Shown in pieces: positions 35,222-44,429 of a stretch of 64,000 nucleotides of DNA. Position 1 is the first letter of the stretch, and the number at the start of each line of letters is the position of its first letter. The DNA is taken from the NCBI RefSeq assembly GCF_003330765.1, contig NZ_CP024903.1:2108001-2172000 (forward strand), given 5' to 3'. Source of the DNA: Burkholderia pyrrocinia. GTDB lineage: Bacteria > Pseudomonadota > Gammaproteobacteria > Burkholderiales > Burkholderiaceae. Both the position numbers and the translations under genes were made by a program. The notes under the pieces are model-generated. The model was given only the letters and a program-made list of their open reading frames with translations, was not told where the DNA came from and searched no databases.

Positions 35222-35665
35222 TTACGCAGCCGCGTCCTTCAGCTTCTTCAGCGCACGTGCCTTCACGCGCACGCTGGCCGGCTTCGCCGGGAACCAACGC
35301 TCTTCGCCCGTGAACGGATCCTTGCCGAAGCGCTTCTTCTTCGCCGGCACGACTTGTGCCGTGATCTTCAGCAGGCCCGGCAGCGTGAACTCGCCTGCGC
35401 CCTTCTTGTGGACCGAGCCCAGCACGACGTTCTCGAGTGCGGTGAGCACTGCCTTGACTGCCTTCACTTCCACGGCTGCGCGCTCAGCGATGTGCGTTGC
35501 GAGCGATGCCTTCGTGAACTTGTCCTTCAGCGGCGTCGGAGCAGCAGGCGCCTTCGCGACAGCCTTCTTCGCCACTACTTTCTTTGCCGGCGCTACTTTC
35601 TTGACAGCCACTTTCTTGGCCGGTGCGGCAGCCTTCTTGGCCACCTTTTTTGCGGAAGTCGCCAT
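35222..35665 (-). CDS. HU-family DNA-binding protein with Lys/Ala-rich tail
   Basis: 147 aa. Residues 1-43 are a histone-H1-like run of KK-A/V repeats (AKKVAKKAAAPAKKVAVKK); residues ~50-147 are an HU/IHF domain (FTKASLATHIAERAAVEVKA, GEFTLPGLLKITA, GKDPFTGEERWFPAKPASVR). The combination is known in Burkholderia and relatives and should compact DNA with extra non-specific binding. GGAG lies 6 bp before the ATG at 35665; the frame is open to 35839 but that part lacks similarity. Confidence 0.9.
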   Translation of the reverse strand: MATSAKKVAKKAAAPAKKVAVKKVAPAKKVVAKKAVAKAPAAPTPLKDKFTKASLATHIAERAAVEVKAVKAVLTALENVVLGSVHKKGAGEFTLPGLLKITAQVVPAKKKRFGKDPFTGEERWFPAKPASVRVKARALKKLKDAAA

Positions 35666-35926
35666 GTTTCTCCTACCAGGTGTGGTCGTTCGTTGGATAC
35701 ACGAAGCGTGCAATGCGCGCGCTTCAACGCCGGATTCTACAAGCGCCTTGACGCTTCGTGCAGTACTTTTATGCGTTTTTGCGGGGTTTCCCGCAGGTTT
35801 TGTTGCGCGCGACCGACTTCGCCGACGCTCCAGCATCAAAAAACGCCTTCACGTATGTGCCCGAACGCGAATTACGTTCGATATTTGCGCACCTATACTG
35901 GCCTCGCTCAATGCCCGGATTCCTCC

Positions 35927-37045
35927 ATGCGCGAAGCCAGATACGTCAAAGGACTCGACGGCCTGCGAGCCCTCGCCGTCATCCTCGTTTTCCTGTCCCA
36001 CAAGGGCCACGTCCTTGCCGTCGACGTCGGCAAGCTTGGCGTGTGGACGTTTTTCTTCATCAGCGGATTCCTGATCGTCGGCGAGCTGCATCGCAACCGC
36101 CACGCGGTCGAGCGCGGCACGATGACGCGCCGCCACGCGCTGGCGCTGTTCCTCGCGAAGCGCGCGCTGCGAATCTTCCCCGTGTACTACCTGCTGCTCG
36201 CCGCGCTCGCGATCTCGCACGCGCTCGTCTACCAGCGCGGTGTCGATCTCGGCCTCGCGTGGCACGCGGTGTTCCTGTCGAATTACTGGATCGGCGTCGT
36301 CAAGGACGGCTGGCCGGGCTCCACGTCGCACTTCTGGAGTCTCGCGGTTGAACAGCAGTTCTATCTGATCGCGCCGCTCGCGCTGCTCGCGGTACCCGCC
36401 GCGCGACACGTCGCGCTCGGCATCGCAGCCATCGCGCTGTGCGCGGTCGCGCATCTCGCGCTCTATCTGTCGGACGCGTCGCCGGTGCTGATCTACGCGT
36501 TTTCCCCGTGGAATTTCGCGCTGATCGCGCTCGGCGGCGTCGGCGCGATGGCGCTCGCCGATCACGGCCCGGCCGCCGTGCGCCGCGTTCCGCCCGGCTG
36601 GCTCGGCGCGGCAGGCGTCGTGTTCTTCCTCGTGCTGCCCGCGTGCACGGCGTTGCCCGATGCGGTCGCGGGGCTCGCGGATCTCGGCCTGTCCGCGTCG
36701 CTCGGCGCGCTGATGCTGTGGATCGTCAGCGAACCCGAGCATCCCGTCGTGTCGCTGCTCGACTGGGCGCCGCTCGTCTATCTCGGCACGATCAGCTACG
36801 GCTTCTACCTGTTCCACAACCTGATTCCGGCGCGCTTCGGCGTGCTGCCCGCGCGCTTCGCGCACGTGCCGATGCCGGAAATCGTCCGGGACGCGCTGCC
36901 CGAGATGCTGCAATTCTCGCTCGCCGTGCTGCTCGCGCACTTGTCCTGGCGTTATCTCGAAAAGCGGCTGCTCGACTTCAAGAAGCCGATCGCCGAGAAG
37001 CTGGCTCGGCACTTCGTCGCACGGCCGAGCACGTCGGCGCGTTGA
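35927..37045 (+). CDS. bceU: Membrane acyltransferase 3 family (cepacian cluster)
   Basis: 372 aa, about ten helices. Family motifs: GLDGLRALAVILVFLSHKGH with the catalytic-type His, FFFISGFLIVGEL, and FWSLAVEQQFYLIAP. These enzymes O-acetylate extracellular polysaccharides from the cytoplasmic side. The start at 35927 begins MREARYVKGLDG. Position beyond galU/bceT at the end of the cluster fits BceU, but family members are too similar to assign the acetylated residue. A Cys-free, Ala-rich C-terminal helix is ordinary. Confidence 0.8.
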   Translation: MREARYVKGLDGLRALAVILVFLSHKGHVLAVDVGKLGVWTFFFISGFLIVGELHRNRHAVERGTMTRRHALALFLAKRALRIFPVYYLLLAALAISHALVYQRGVDLGLAWHAVFLSNYWIGVVKDGWPGSTSHFWSLAVEQQFYLIAPLALLAVPAARHVALGIAAIALCAVAHLALYLSDASPVLIYAFSPWNFALIALGGVGAMALADHGPAAVRRVPPGWLGAAGVVFFLVLPACTALPDAVAGLADLGLSASLGALMLWIVSEPEHPVVSLLDWAPLVYLGTISYGFYLFHNLIPARFGVLPARFAHVPMPEIVRDALPEMLQFSLAVLLAHLSWRYLEKRLLDFKKPIAEKLARHFVARPSTSAR

Positions 37046-37441
37046 GCGCCACGCAGGCGCGGAAAAGACGGAGCGGGAAATACACGGGAAAGCCGTGATA
37101 TCGACAGCGTCGAGAAGCTGACGCGCAGCGGCGCTGCGTGATGAACCGACACCGGTGGACCGACGCCAGCACGCGCGTCAATGTGCATCGCGCCAAAGGA
37201 ACCGCTGATCCGCTCGCCCGGGAGAGCGCTTCGGCACCGGCTTCAGGCGTGGCGCCAGACCGCGCCGGCGCGCCCTGCTCCACACACGGCACCACTCGCC
37301 ATGCGAACCCGACACGACACGCCGGCCACGCCGACCGCTCGCACCACGATCGCGCACCCGCAAAAGCAAAAATGCCCCGGCGCCTGAGCGGCCGGGGCCA
37401 ACGGAACAACCACCACCTGAAACGACGGAGCGCGCGGCTGC
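37046..37441. other. 396-bp gap between convergent bceU and bceT
   Basis: No convincing gene. The right end holds the galU/bceT terminator at 37360-37398. Confidence 0.5.
37360..37398 (-). terminator. Terminator of the UTP-glucose-1-P uridylyltransferase gene
   Basis: Stem GCCCCGGC/GCCGGGGC (37374-37398), followed on the minus strand by ATTTTTGCTTTT. Confidence 0.85.
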
Positions 37442-38329
37442 TTAGGCGACAGCAGCCAGCGCGGGCAAGCAGGTACGCAGGTACGCCTCGAATTCGCGGC
37501 TCACTTCCGGATGCTGGAGCGCGAGCTCGACGGTTGCCTTGAGATAGCCGATCTTGCTGCCGCAGTCGAAACGCGTGCCGAAGTAGCGATACGCGAGCAC
37601 CTGCTCGTTCGCGAGCAGCGACTGGACCGCATCGGTGAGTTGCAGTTCACCGCCTGCACCCGGCTTGAGCTTGCGGAGGTGATCGAAGATCGTCGGCATG
37701 AACACGTAGCGGCCGACCACGCCGAGGTTCGACGGCGCATCCTCGGGCGCGGGCTTCTCGATGATGCCCGACAGCTTGATGATGTCCTCTTCCCATTCTC
37801 GGCCTTCGACGACGCCGTACGAGCGGCTGTCCTCGCGCGGGATCGTCTCGACCCCGATCACCGAGCTGTGATAGTGGTCGAACACGTCGACGAGCTGCTT
37901 GAGCACCGGCTGCTCGCCGTGCAGCAGGTCGTCGGCGAGGATCACCGCGAACGGCTCGCCGTGCACGAGCTTTTCCGCGCACAACACAGCGTGGCCAAGA
38001 CCGAGCGCTTCCGGCTGGCGCACGTAGAAGCAATTGACGTTGCTCGGCTTGATGCTGCGCACGAGATCGAGCAGCTTGTCCTTGCCGCGCGCCTCGAGTT
38101 CGGCTTCGATCTCGTACGACTTGTCGAAGTGATCCTCGATCGCGCGCTTGCTGCGCCCGGTGACGAAGATCATCTCGGTGATACCGGCGTTGATCGCTTC
38201 CTCGACCGCGTATTGAATCAGCGGCTTGTCGACGACGGGCAACATTTCCTTCGGGCTCGCCTTCGTAGCCGGGAGGAACCGCGTGCCGAGACCGGCAACG
38301 GGGAACACGGCCTTGGTGACTTTCAACAT
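37442..38329 (-). CDS. bceT: UTP-glucose-1-phosphate uridylyltransferase
   Basis: 295 aa GalU-type enzyme making UDP-glucose, the precursor of cepacian glucose, galactose and glucuronic acid. Nucleotide-binding signature [20 protein letters not shown] near residues 12-31; sugar-phosphate site residues in [13 protein letters not shown] terminus [12 protein letters not shown] lies 9 bp before the ATG at 38329; the open frame extends to 38491 without similarity. The generic name would be galU; cluster context supports bceT. Confidence 0.92.
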   Translation of the reverse strand: MLKVTKAVFPVAGLGTRFLPATKASPKEMLPVVDKPLIQYAVEEAINAGITEMIFVTGRSKRAIEDHFDKSYEIEAELEARGKDKLLDLVRSIKPSNVNCFYVRQPEALGLGHAVLCAEKLVHGEPFAVILADDLLHGEQPVLKQLVDVFDHYHSSVIGVETIPREDSRSYGVVEGREWEEDIIKLSGIIEKPAPEDAPSNLGVVGRYVFMPTIFDHLRKLKPGAGGELQLTDAVQSLLANEQVLAYRYFGTRFDCGSKIGYLKATVELALQHPEVSREFEAYLRTCLPALAAVA

Positions 38330-38558
38330 GTTCGCATCCTGATTGCGTTGACTGCGCCGCGTCGACCAGCGACCCGGCGCGATGTTTTTCCGAACGGCAT
38401 ATCGAGAATCGACGGTACTGCCAATTCCACTCCGCTCATTTTCGATATGGACGATTGCCCAATGATTCCAGAAAAAATATAATCCTTTCAACTCGGTCGA
38501 TATTGCCGGACCGATTGCCGAAGCAGAAACAAATTACCGATTTTCCGGATACAAATTC

Positions 38559-38702
38559 TTACGATTCGAATTCCTCGATATAGGGCACACCGCCCCGTTC
38601 GAGACCCGGGCGAATCGGCTCGTTCTTCAGCGCCTCGCGGTACGCCGACAGCACGGCCATGACCAGCAGTACTGCCGCGCTCGCGATCCAATGCATGTCC
38701 AT
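38559..38702 (-). CDS. Small single-helix membrane protein (47 aa)
   Basis: Encodes MDMHWIASAAVLLVMAVLSA, then a charged tail YREALKNEPIRPGLERGG and a stop after EEFES. One transmembrane helix near the N terminus with a cytoplasmic C-terminal tail is predicted. GGAG stands just before the ATG, and codon use is genome-like, so it is likely expressed. It lies 230 bp upstream of bceT on the same strand. I recognise no family. Easily missed because of its length. Confidence 0.55.
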   Translation of the reverse strand: MDMHWIASAAVLLVMAVLSAYREALKNEPIRPGLERGGVPYIEEFES

Positions 38703-38919
38703 CTTGCCGCTCCTTGCATCAATCATCTGGAGCTTCAAACTATCAGAAAAAAATCGGCAAATAATTTGAGGCGCCTGCGAAACCGCTTTCAGATCCGGAT
38801 AAAACCATCATGCGGAATACCGTTAATACGCGGCGGTATTTTTTTATTCATTGATCGAATTCTTGCGGATTACGATGGGATCCAGACTTCCCTCCATCCG
38901 TCGCAAGGAATCGAATCGC

Positions 38920-40095
38920 ATGCAAGCTTTCAGCGGATCGTCTCTGACCGCGCCGCCCGTCGCCGATCACAAGGAACACGTGATCGACGCGATGCGCGGC
39001 TTCGCAGCGCTGCTCGTCGCCTATTTCCATTGCCGCCAGGTCGTCTGGGTCGGCATGCAGAGCTTCCATCACGCTTACGGTCATGCGCTGAACCCGAGCG
39101 CGATCGCCGGCTACCTGACCTTCCCGTTCGCGTGGGGCTCGGCCGGCGTGCCGATCTTCTTCGTGATCAGCGGCTACTGCATCCACCGCAACGCGGCGCT
39201 CAAGTTCGCGGCCGATCCCGCCTACCGGCTCGACGCGCCGAACTTCTGGGCGCGCCGGTTCGCGCGCATCTACCCGGTGCTGCTCGCCGCGCTGCTGTTC
39301 ACGCTCGCGCTCGACGCGGTCAGCCTGCAGATCGAGCCCGTCAGCCACAAGATCCGCGACATCGGCATCACGGCGTTCCTCGTGAACCTGTTCTCGCTGC
39401 AGGGCGTTGCCGGCTATACGTACGGGTCGAACGGCGCGCTGTGGACGCTGTCGCTCGAAGTACAGTTCTACGCGATCTACCCGCTGCTGTTCGCGCTGCG
39501 CCGGCGCATCGGCATGCCGGCCGTCGTGGCCGCGGTCGCGCTCGTCAACGTCGCGTCGGCGTGGCTGCTCGAACGGCACGATCTGCAGTTCTTCACGTCG
39601 TACTGGCTGTCCTGGACGATCGGCGCGTGGATCGCCGACGTGCGCGCGCAGCAGGCGCGCGGCGCGGCCGCCGTGCCGTCGCGCGCGTGGTACGTCGCGG
39701 CCGCCGTGCTGCTGGCCGCCGGTTGCGGTGCGTTCCACTACGGCCAGTACGGCGCGTTCCAGCTGTGGTCGGCCGGCTTCGCATGCTTCCTGTACCGCGC
39801 GCTCGCCCGCCCGCCGCGTCCGACGCCGCCGCTGCGCGTGCTCGGCTGGTTCGGCGACTTCAGCTACTCGCTGTACCTGATCCACCTGCCGCTGTTCGTC
39901 TGCCTCGGCTCGGTACTGTTCCACTCCGAACTGCAGTTGTCGATCTGGCCGTCGTTCGCGTTCATGGCCGCCGCGATCCCGGTCGCCTACCTGTTCTACC
40001 GGATGTTCGAACGGCCCGCGATGACGTGGTCGGCCAGCTTCAAGCCGACGCGCACCGCCCGCGTCGTCACGCCGGCGCCCGAGCGGGCCGCCTGA
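38920..40095 (+). CDS. bceS: Membrane acyltransferase 3 family (cepacian cluster)
   Basis: 391 aa. DAMRGFAALLVAYFHCRQVVW at the first helix, GSAGVPIFFVISGYCIHRN, FWARRFARIYPVLLAAL, and FSYSLYLIHLPLFVCLG near the C terminus: a complete acyltransferase-3 (OafA-like) core of about ten helices. It probably O-acetylates the cepacian repeat unit. AAGGA lies 10 bp before the ATG at 38920. It converges with bceR and is followed by a strong terminator. Confidence 0.82.
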   Translation: MQAFSGSSLTAPPVADHKEHVIDAMRGFAALLVAYFHCRQVVWVGMQSFHHAYGHALNPSAIAGYLTFPFAWGSAGVPIFFVISGYCIHRNAALKFAADPAYRLDAPNFWARRFARIYPVLLAALLFTLALDAVSLQIEPVSHKIRDIGITAFLVNLFSLQGVAGYTYGSNGALWTLSLEVQFYAIYPLLFALRRRIGMPAVVAAVALVNVASAWLLERHDLQFFTSYWLSWTIGAWIADVRAQQARGAAAVPSRAWYVAAAVLLAAGCGAFHYGQYGAFQLWSAGFACFLYRALARPPRPTPPLRVLGWFGDFSYSLYLIHLPLFVCLGSVLFHSELQLSIWPSFAFMAAAIPVAYLFYRMFERPAMTWSASFKPTRTARVVTPAPERAA

Positions 40096-40115
40096 CCCGG
40101 CCGGTCCGATTCCGG

Positions 40116-40153
40116 AGCCCCCGCGCGGCGTCTCGCTGCGCGGGGGCTTTTTC
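40116..40153 (+). terminator. Terminator after bceS
   Basis: Stem AGCCCCCGCGC/GCGCGGGGGCT followed by TTTTTC. Confidence 0.85.
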
Positions 40154-40386
40154 ATGGCCGGAGCGCGGTTGAACGCAGGGTTGAGCGGGATGTGCGGCCC
40201 ACCGCTATCCGACCGCGCTACGGCCCGCGTTGGCCGCCCCTTGCCGGTTTCCGCCAACACGACTGCCTCGGCGTCGCGTTACCGCTCGCGAGCCGCGCAA
40301 TCCCGATCGAAACGACGACCGGTCGATCTCGCACCCGACGCGGCACGCGACCACCTGCCCGCCACTCGCCCGAAAGTACACGCGCT

Positions 40387-40428
40387 GAAAAGCGAAGCCC
40401 CCACGCAGCGCCATGCCGCATGGGGGCT
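40387..40428 (-). terminator. Terminator after bceR
   Basis: Stem AGCCCCCA...TGGGGGCT (40396-40428), with a GC inner pairing and TTTT on the minus-strand side. Confidence 0.75.
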
Positions 40429-40454
40429 CGTTTCCCGCCGGCTCGCGCCGCCGG

Positions 40455-42923
40455 CTACGACTGCTTCTTCGCCTTCGCGGCCTTCGCCGTATCCGCGAGG
40501 ATCTTCTCGACCCGCTGCACGTAGGTCTCGGTCCCGAACCGACGCACCGCCGTCGCGCGCCCGCTCGCGACGAGCCGCTCGCGCAGCGCGCCGTCTCGCT
40601 TCAGCGTATCCAGCGCATCGGCCAGCGCGGTCGCGTCGCCCGGCTCGCAGAGCAGCCCGTTGTCGCCATCCTCGATGATCTCGACGACACCGCCCGCGCG
40701 GGCCGCGACGACCGGCCGGCGCGCGAGCATCCCCTCGACGATCACGCGCCCGAACGGCTCGGGCGTGATCGACGTGTGCGCGACGACGTCGACTGCCGTC
40801 ATGCACGCGGCCACGTCGCGCTGGAACCCGAGGAAGTGCACACGCTCGTCCATCCCGTGCCGCGCGACGTATTCGTGCAGCTGCGCCGCGTATTCGTCCT
40901 CGCCGAACAGCGGCGCGCCGACCAGCACCACGTGCATGTCGGGATGCCGCGCGGCGGCCTCCAGCAGCAGGTGCTGCCCCTTCCAGCGCGCGAGACGGCT
41001 GAACGACCCGACCAGCCACGCATCCTTGGGCAACCCGAGGCGCGCGCGCAGCGCGGCCTGGCTGACGCCTTCCAGCGCATCGAACGGCTCGGCCGAAATA
41101 CCGTTGAACACGACGTCGACGTGCTGCGGCGTGAAGCCCGTCAGCGCGCGGAACGCCTGCGCGGACGCGTCGGAGTTCGCGATCACGCGCGTGACGCCGA
41201 GCCGCGCGCAGACCTTGATCGCCAGCAACTGCTTGCTGCCGAAATGGTCGGTGCTGACGATGTCGCGCAGGTGCCAGACCACCGGCTTGCGCGCGAGCCG
41301 CCCGGCGAGTGCGGCAACCACCATCGCGCGCTGCGTGTTCGCGTAGATCACCTCGGCGCGGCGCGCGCGCCGCGCGACGTCGCGCACGAGCCGCACGAGC
41401 TGTTTCAATGCGCCGGCCGACACGCCGCCCTGCTTGCGCACGCCCGCGAGCGCGCCCTGGTCGACCACGTCGACGCGCGCGCCGATCTCGTCGAGCGCCG
41501 CGCGGAACGGGCCGTCGTCGAACAGCAGCACGTCGGCGTTCGCGCGCATGTGCTTCATGATCTCGAGCAGCGACAGTTCGGCGCCGCCGAGCACGCCGCT
41601 CTGGTCGAGCACGAGCGTCGCAGGGCCGCGCGCGGCCGGCATCGGCGCGACAGCTGCACCGCGCTGCGCGGTCGAACCGGGCAGCGCTTCCTCCACATAG
41701 TCGAGGAAGCGCCGCCGGAACTTGTCGGCGGAAAACCGCTCCGCGTTCGTGCGGCATGCGTTCGGCGTGAAGCGTTGCGGCGCGCGCTCGAAATCGTCGA
41801 CGGCCGCGACGATCGCGTGCGGCGTCTGCTCGTCGAAGAACAGCCCGGTCGGGTTCGCGTCCGATTGCGGGTCGAGCACGGTTTCGAGCGCGCCGCCCTT
41901 GCCGTATGCAATCACCGGCGTGCCGCATGCCTGCGCTTCGACGACCGAGATTCCGAAATCCTCCTCGGCTGCAAACACGAACGCCTTCGCGCGCCGCATC
42001 CGGTCGTGCAGCACCGCGAACGGCTGGTAGCCCATGATCTCGACGTTCGGGCCGGCCTTCGCGCGAATCTTCTGCATCTCGGGGCCGTCGCCGATCACGA
42101 CGAGCTTGCGCTCGGGCATCTTCGAGAATGCCTCGACGATCAGGTCGATCTTCTTGTACGGCACCATCCGCGACGCGGTCAGGTAGAAATCGTCCTTCGC
42201 CGCGTTCAGCGAAAACGCGTCGACGTCGACCGGCGGGAAGATCACCGCCGCGTCGCGGTGGTAGACCTTGCGGATGCGCCGCGCGATGAACGCGGAGTTC
42301 GCGACGAAGCCGTCCACCGCGTTCGCGGTGCGCGTGTCCCAGTTGCGGATGTAGTGCAGGATCATCCGCGCGAGCAGCGATTTCGGCCCGTGCGTGAGGT
42401 TCGACTGCTCCAGATACTGGTGCTGCAGGTCCCATGCATAGCGGATCGGCGAATGCACGTAGCTGATGTGCACCTGGTCCGGCCCCGTCAGCACGCCCTT
42501 CGCGACCGCGTGGCTGCTCGAGATCACGAGGTCGTACTCCGACACGTCGAGTTGCTCGATCGCGAGCGGCATCAGCGGCAGGTAGCTGCGGTACTTGGTG
42601 CGCGCGAACGGCAGCTTCTGGATGAACGACGTCGTCACCGGTTTGCCGCGCACGAATGCACGGTCGTCGAGAAAGTCGACGAGGCTGAACAGGTCCGCGT
42701 CGGGAAAGCACGCGACGATCTGTTCGAGCACACGTTCGGCACCGGCATAGGTGACGAGCCAGTCGTGGACGATTGCCACGCGCAGCGTGCGCGCCGGATG
42801 GCGCGCACCGGCCCGCTCGGCCGGCACGGGCCCGCGCAGCGCGGCGGCATTGCCGGCTTCGGCCACGGCAGCATCGGCCGTGGCGAGATTCAATACGGCG
42901 TGTTCCGCCAGATCGCGATTCAT
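40455..42923 (-). CDS. bceR: Fused double GT4 glycosyltransferase
   Basis: 822 aa with two complete GT-B glycosyltransferases of family GT4. Domain 1 (about 45-430): VAIVHDWLVTYAGAERVLEQ, PYKKIDLIVEAF, E-x7-E in EEDFGISVVEAQ. Domain 2 (about 450-815): SGVLGGAELSLLEIM, SRLARWKGQHLLLEA, TPEPFGRVIVEGM. It should add two sugars of the cepacian repeat at the cytoplasmic membrane. It overlaps the flippase stop by ATGA. This matches BceR as described in the bce-II cluster. Donors cannot be read from sequence. Confidence 0.88.
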   Translation of the reverse strand: MNRDLAEHAVLNLATADAAVAEAGNAAALRGPVPAERAGARHPARTLRVAIVHDWLVTYAGAERVLEQIVACFPDADLFSLVDFLDDRAFVRGKPVTTSFIQKLPFARTKYRSYLPLMPLAIEQLDVSEYDLVISSSHAVAKGVLTGPDQVHISYVHSPIRYAWDLQHQYLEQSNLTHGPKSLLARMILHYIRNWDTRTANAVDGFVANSAFIARRIRKVYHRDAAVIFPPVDVDAFSLNAAKDDFYLTASRMVPYKKIDLIVEAFSKMPERKLVVIGDGPEMQKIRAKAGPNVEIMGYQPFAVLHDRMRRAKAFVFAAEEDFGISVVEAQACGTPVIAYGKGGALETVLDPQSDANPTGLFFDEQTPHAIVAAVDDFERAPQRFTPNACRTNAERFSADKFRRRFLDYVEEALPGSTAQRGAAVAPMPAARGPATLVLDQSGVLGGAELSLLEIMKHMRANADVLLFDDGPFRAALDEIGARVDVVDQGALAGVRKQGGVSAGALKQLVRLVRDVARRARRAEVIYANTQRAMVVAALAGRLARKPVVWHLRDIVSTDHFGSKQLLAIKVCARLGVTRVIANSDASAQAFRALTGFTPQHVDVVFNGISAEPFDALEGVSQAALRARLGLPKDAWLVGSFSRLARWKGQHLLLEAAARHPDMHVVLVGAPLFGEDEYAAQLHEYVARHGMDERVHFLGFQRDVAACMTAVDVVAHTSITPEPFGRVIVEGMLARRPVVAARAGGVVEIIEDGDNGLLCEPGDATALADALDTLKRDGALRERLVASGRATAVRRFGTETYVQRVEKILADTAKAAKAKKQS

Positions 42924-44386
42924 ACGGTTTTCCTCGCATTGAGACGGACAAACAGGTCGCGCACGAGCGCGCGCAGCCCCGGCGTCATCGTGAGCGACCA
43001 CGCGACGTTCAGTACCAGCACGACCGCGCACATGCCGATCGACTCGCCGAGCCCCGTCCACGCCTGCGCCAGAAACAGGCTCGCGAGCAGGAAGGCAAGG
43101 TGCGCCAGCATGTCGAGCACGATCGCGCGCATCCGGATCGCCGACAGGTACAGCAGCACGCCGTAGTCGACGAATGCGCGCGCCGCGACGACCACCGCCG
43201 CGCCGATCAGCCCGAAGTGATGAATGCCGAACCACAGGCCGCCGACGAAGAACGGCATTTGGACGAGCCCGGCCATCGCCGCGCGGGCCGGGTTGACCTG
43301 CGACTGGATCAGGATCCGCGTGACGCTCGCCTGGCCGACGAGCCATACGCTGATCACCAGCACGCGGCCGACCGGCGCCGAATGCGCGGCCAGGTCGGCG
43401 CCGACCCACAACGTGAGGAACGGCGCGAGCGCGAAGATCGCGACGATGCCGACCGGCGTGAACACGCCGTTCAGGAATTCGAGCGACTGGCGCGCGAGCG
43501 TATCCGCGTGGTCGCGGCCGACCGCCGACAGGCGCGGAAACAGCGTGCGCACGAGCGCGTTCGGCAGCATGTTCAGGCGCGTGACGAGGTTCTGCGGCAC
43601 CGTGTAGTAGGTGACGAACTTCGCGCCCATGCCGGCACCGAGCATCACGCGGTCGAGCGTGTCGGCGATCATGCTCGTCGTGCTCGCGATCAGCATCCAG
43701 CCGCCGAAGTTGAACAGCCCTTTCGCGGTGCCCCACTGCGGCGGATCGATGCGCCGGATCCCGAGCACCTTGATGCTCGCGTGGCCGAGCATCACCGCCG
43801 CGATCAGGCGCGCGACGACTGCCGCGGCGAGCACCGTCTGCAGATTCGGCGCGATCCACCACGCGGCGCCGAGCGGCAGCAACTGGAACAGGAACGTGCC
43901 GATCGTCTGGTTCGTGTTGAACACGCCGAACCGTTCGGCGCCGTTGATCGCGCCGGCGAACACCCACGACACGTTCGCCAGCGGAATCGCGAGCGCGAGC
44001 CACGGCAGCGCGAGATACACCTCGTGCTGCATCTCGGCCGACACCTTCGTGAAATACGCGGTGTAGACGAACGCGCCGAAATAGATCAGCAGCCCGCCCA
44101 CGATGCCGGTGCCGAGATTCAGCCAGAACGCGCTCCAGAACACGCGCGCGCTTTCGTCGTCGTTGCCGCTCGCGAGCGCCTTCGAGATGTGATTCTGCGC
44201 GGCCATGCTCATCCCGAGATCGAGGATCCCGAAATAGCCGATCAGCGTCCACACGAGGCTGACGACGCCATAGCGTTCGACGCCGAGCGCGTGGATATAC
44301 GCGGGTACGGTCACCAGCGACACGAAGGTCGGCAGGATCAGCCCGATGAAGTTGATCGAAACGTTCTTGAGTATGCCTTTGTCCAT
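42920..44386 (-). CDS. bceQ: Wzx-type repeat-unit flippase
   Basis: 488 aa, about 12-14 helices, MATE/Wzx polysaccharide-transporter superfamily. The N terminus ILKNVSINFIGLILPTFVSLVTVP is typical of Wzx/RfbX flippases; GMSMAAQNHISKAL follows. It would flip the undecaprenyl-linked cepacian heptasaccharide to the periplasmic face for polymerisation. It is coupled to bceR downstream and separated from bceP by 43 bp, so bceP-bceQ-bceR read as one transcript. Confidence 0.88.
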   Translation of the reverse strand: MDKGILKNVSINFIGLILPTFVSLVTVPAYIHALGVERYGVVSLVWTLIGYFGILDLGMSMAAQNHISKALASGNDDESARVFWSAFWLNLGTGIVGGLLIYFGAFVYTAYFTKVSAEMQHEVYLALPWLALAIPLANVSWVFAGAINGAERFGVFNTNQTIGTFLFQLLPLGAAWWIAPNLQTVLAAAVVARLIAAVMLGHASIKVLGIRRIDPPQWGTAKGLFNFGGWMLIASTTSMIADTLDRVMLGAGMGAKFVTYYTVPQNLVTRLNMLPNALVRTLFPRLSAVGRDHADTLARQSLEFLNGVFTPVGIVAIFALAPFLTLWVGADLAAHSAPVGRVLVISVWLVGQASVTRILIQSQVNPARAAMAGLVQMPFFVGGLWFGIHHFGLIGAAVVVAARAFVDYGVLLYLSAIRMRAIVLDMLAHLAFLLASLFLAQAWTGLGESIGMCAVVLVLNVAWSLTMTPGLRALVRDLFVRLNARKTV

Positions 44387-44429
44387 GCTTATGCCTTGTG
44401 TGACGGCGACGACGACGGCGCGCCGCCCG

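Noticed and set aside
40413..43166. Long plus-strand open frame opposite bceR
   Set aside because: Antisense shadow; bceR on the minus strand has complete GT4 motifs.
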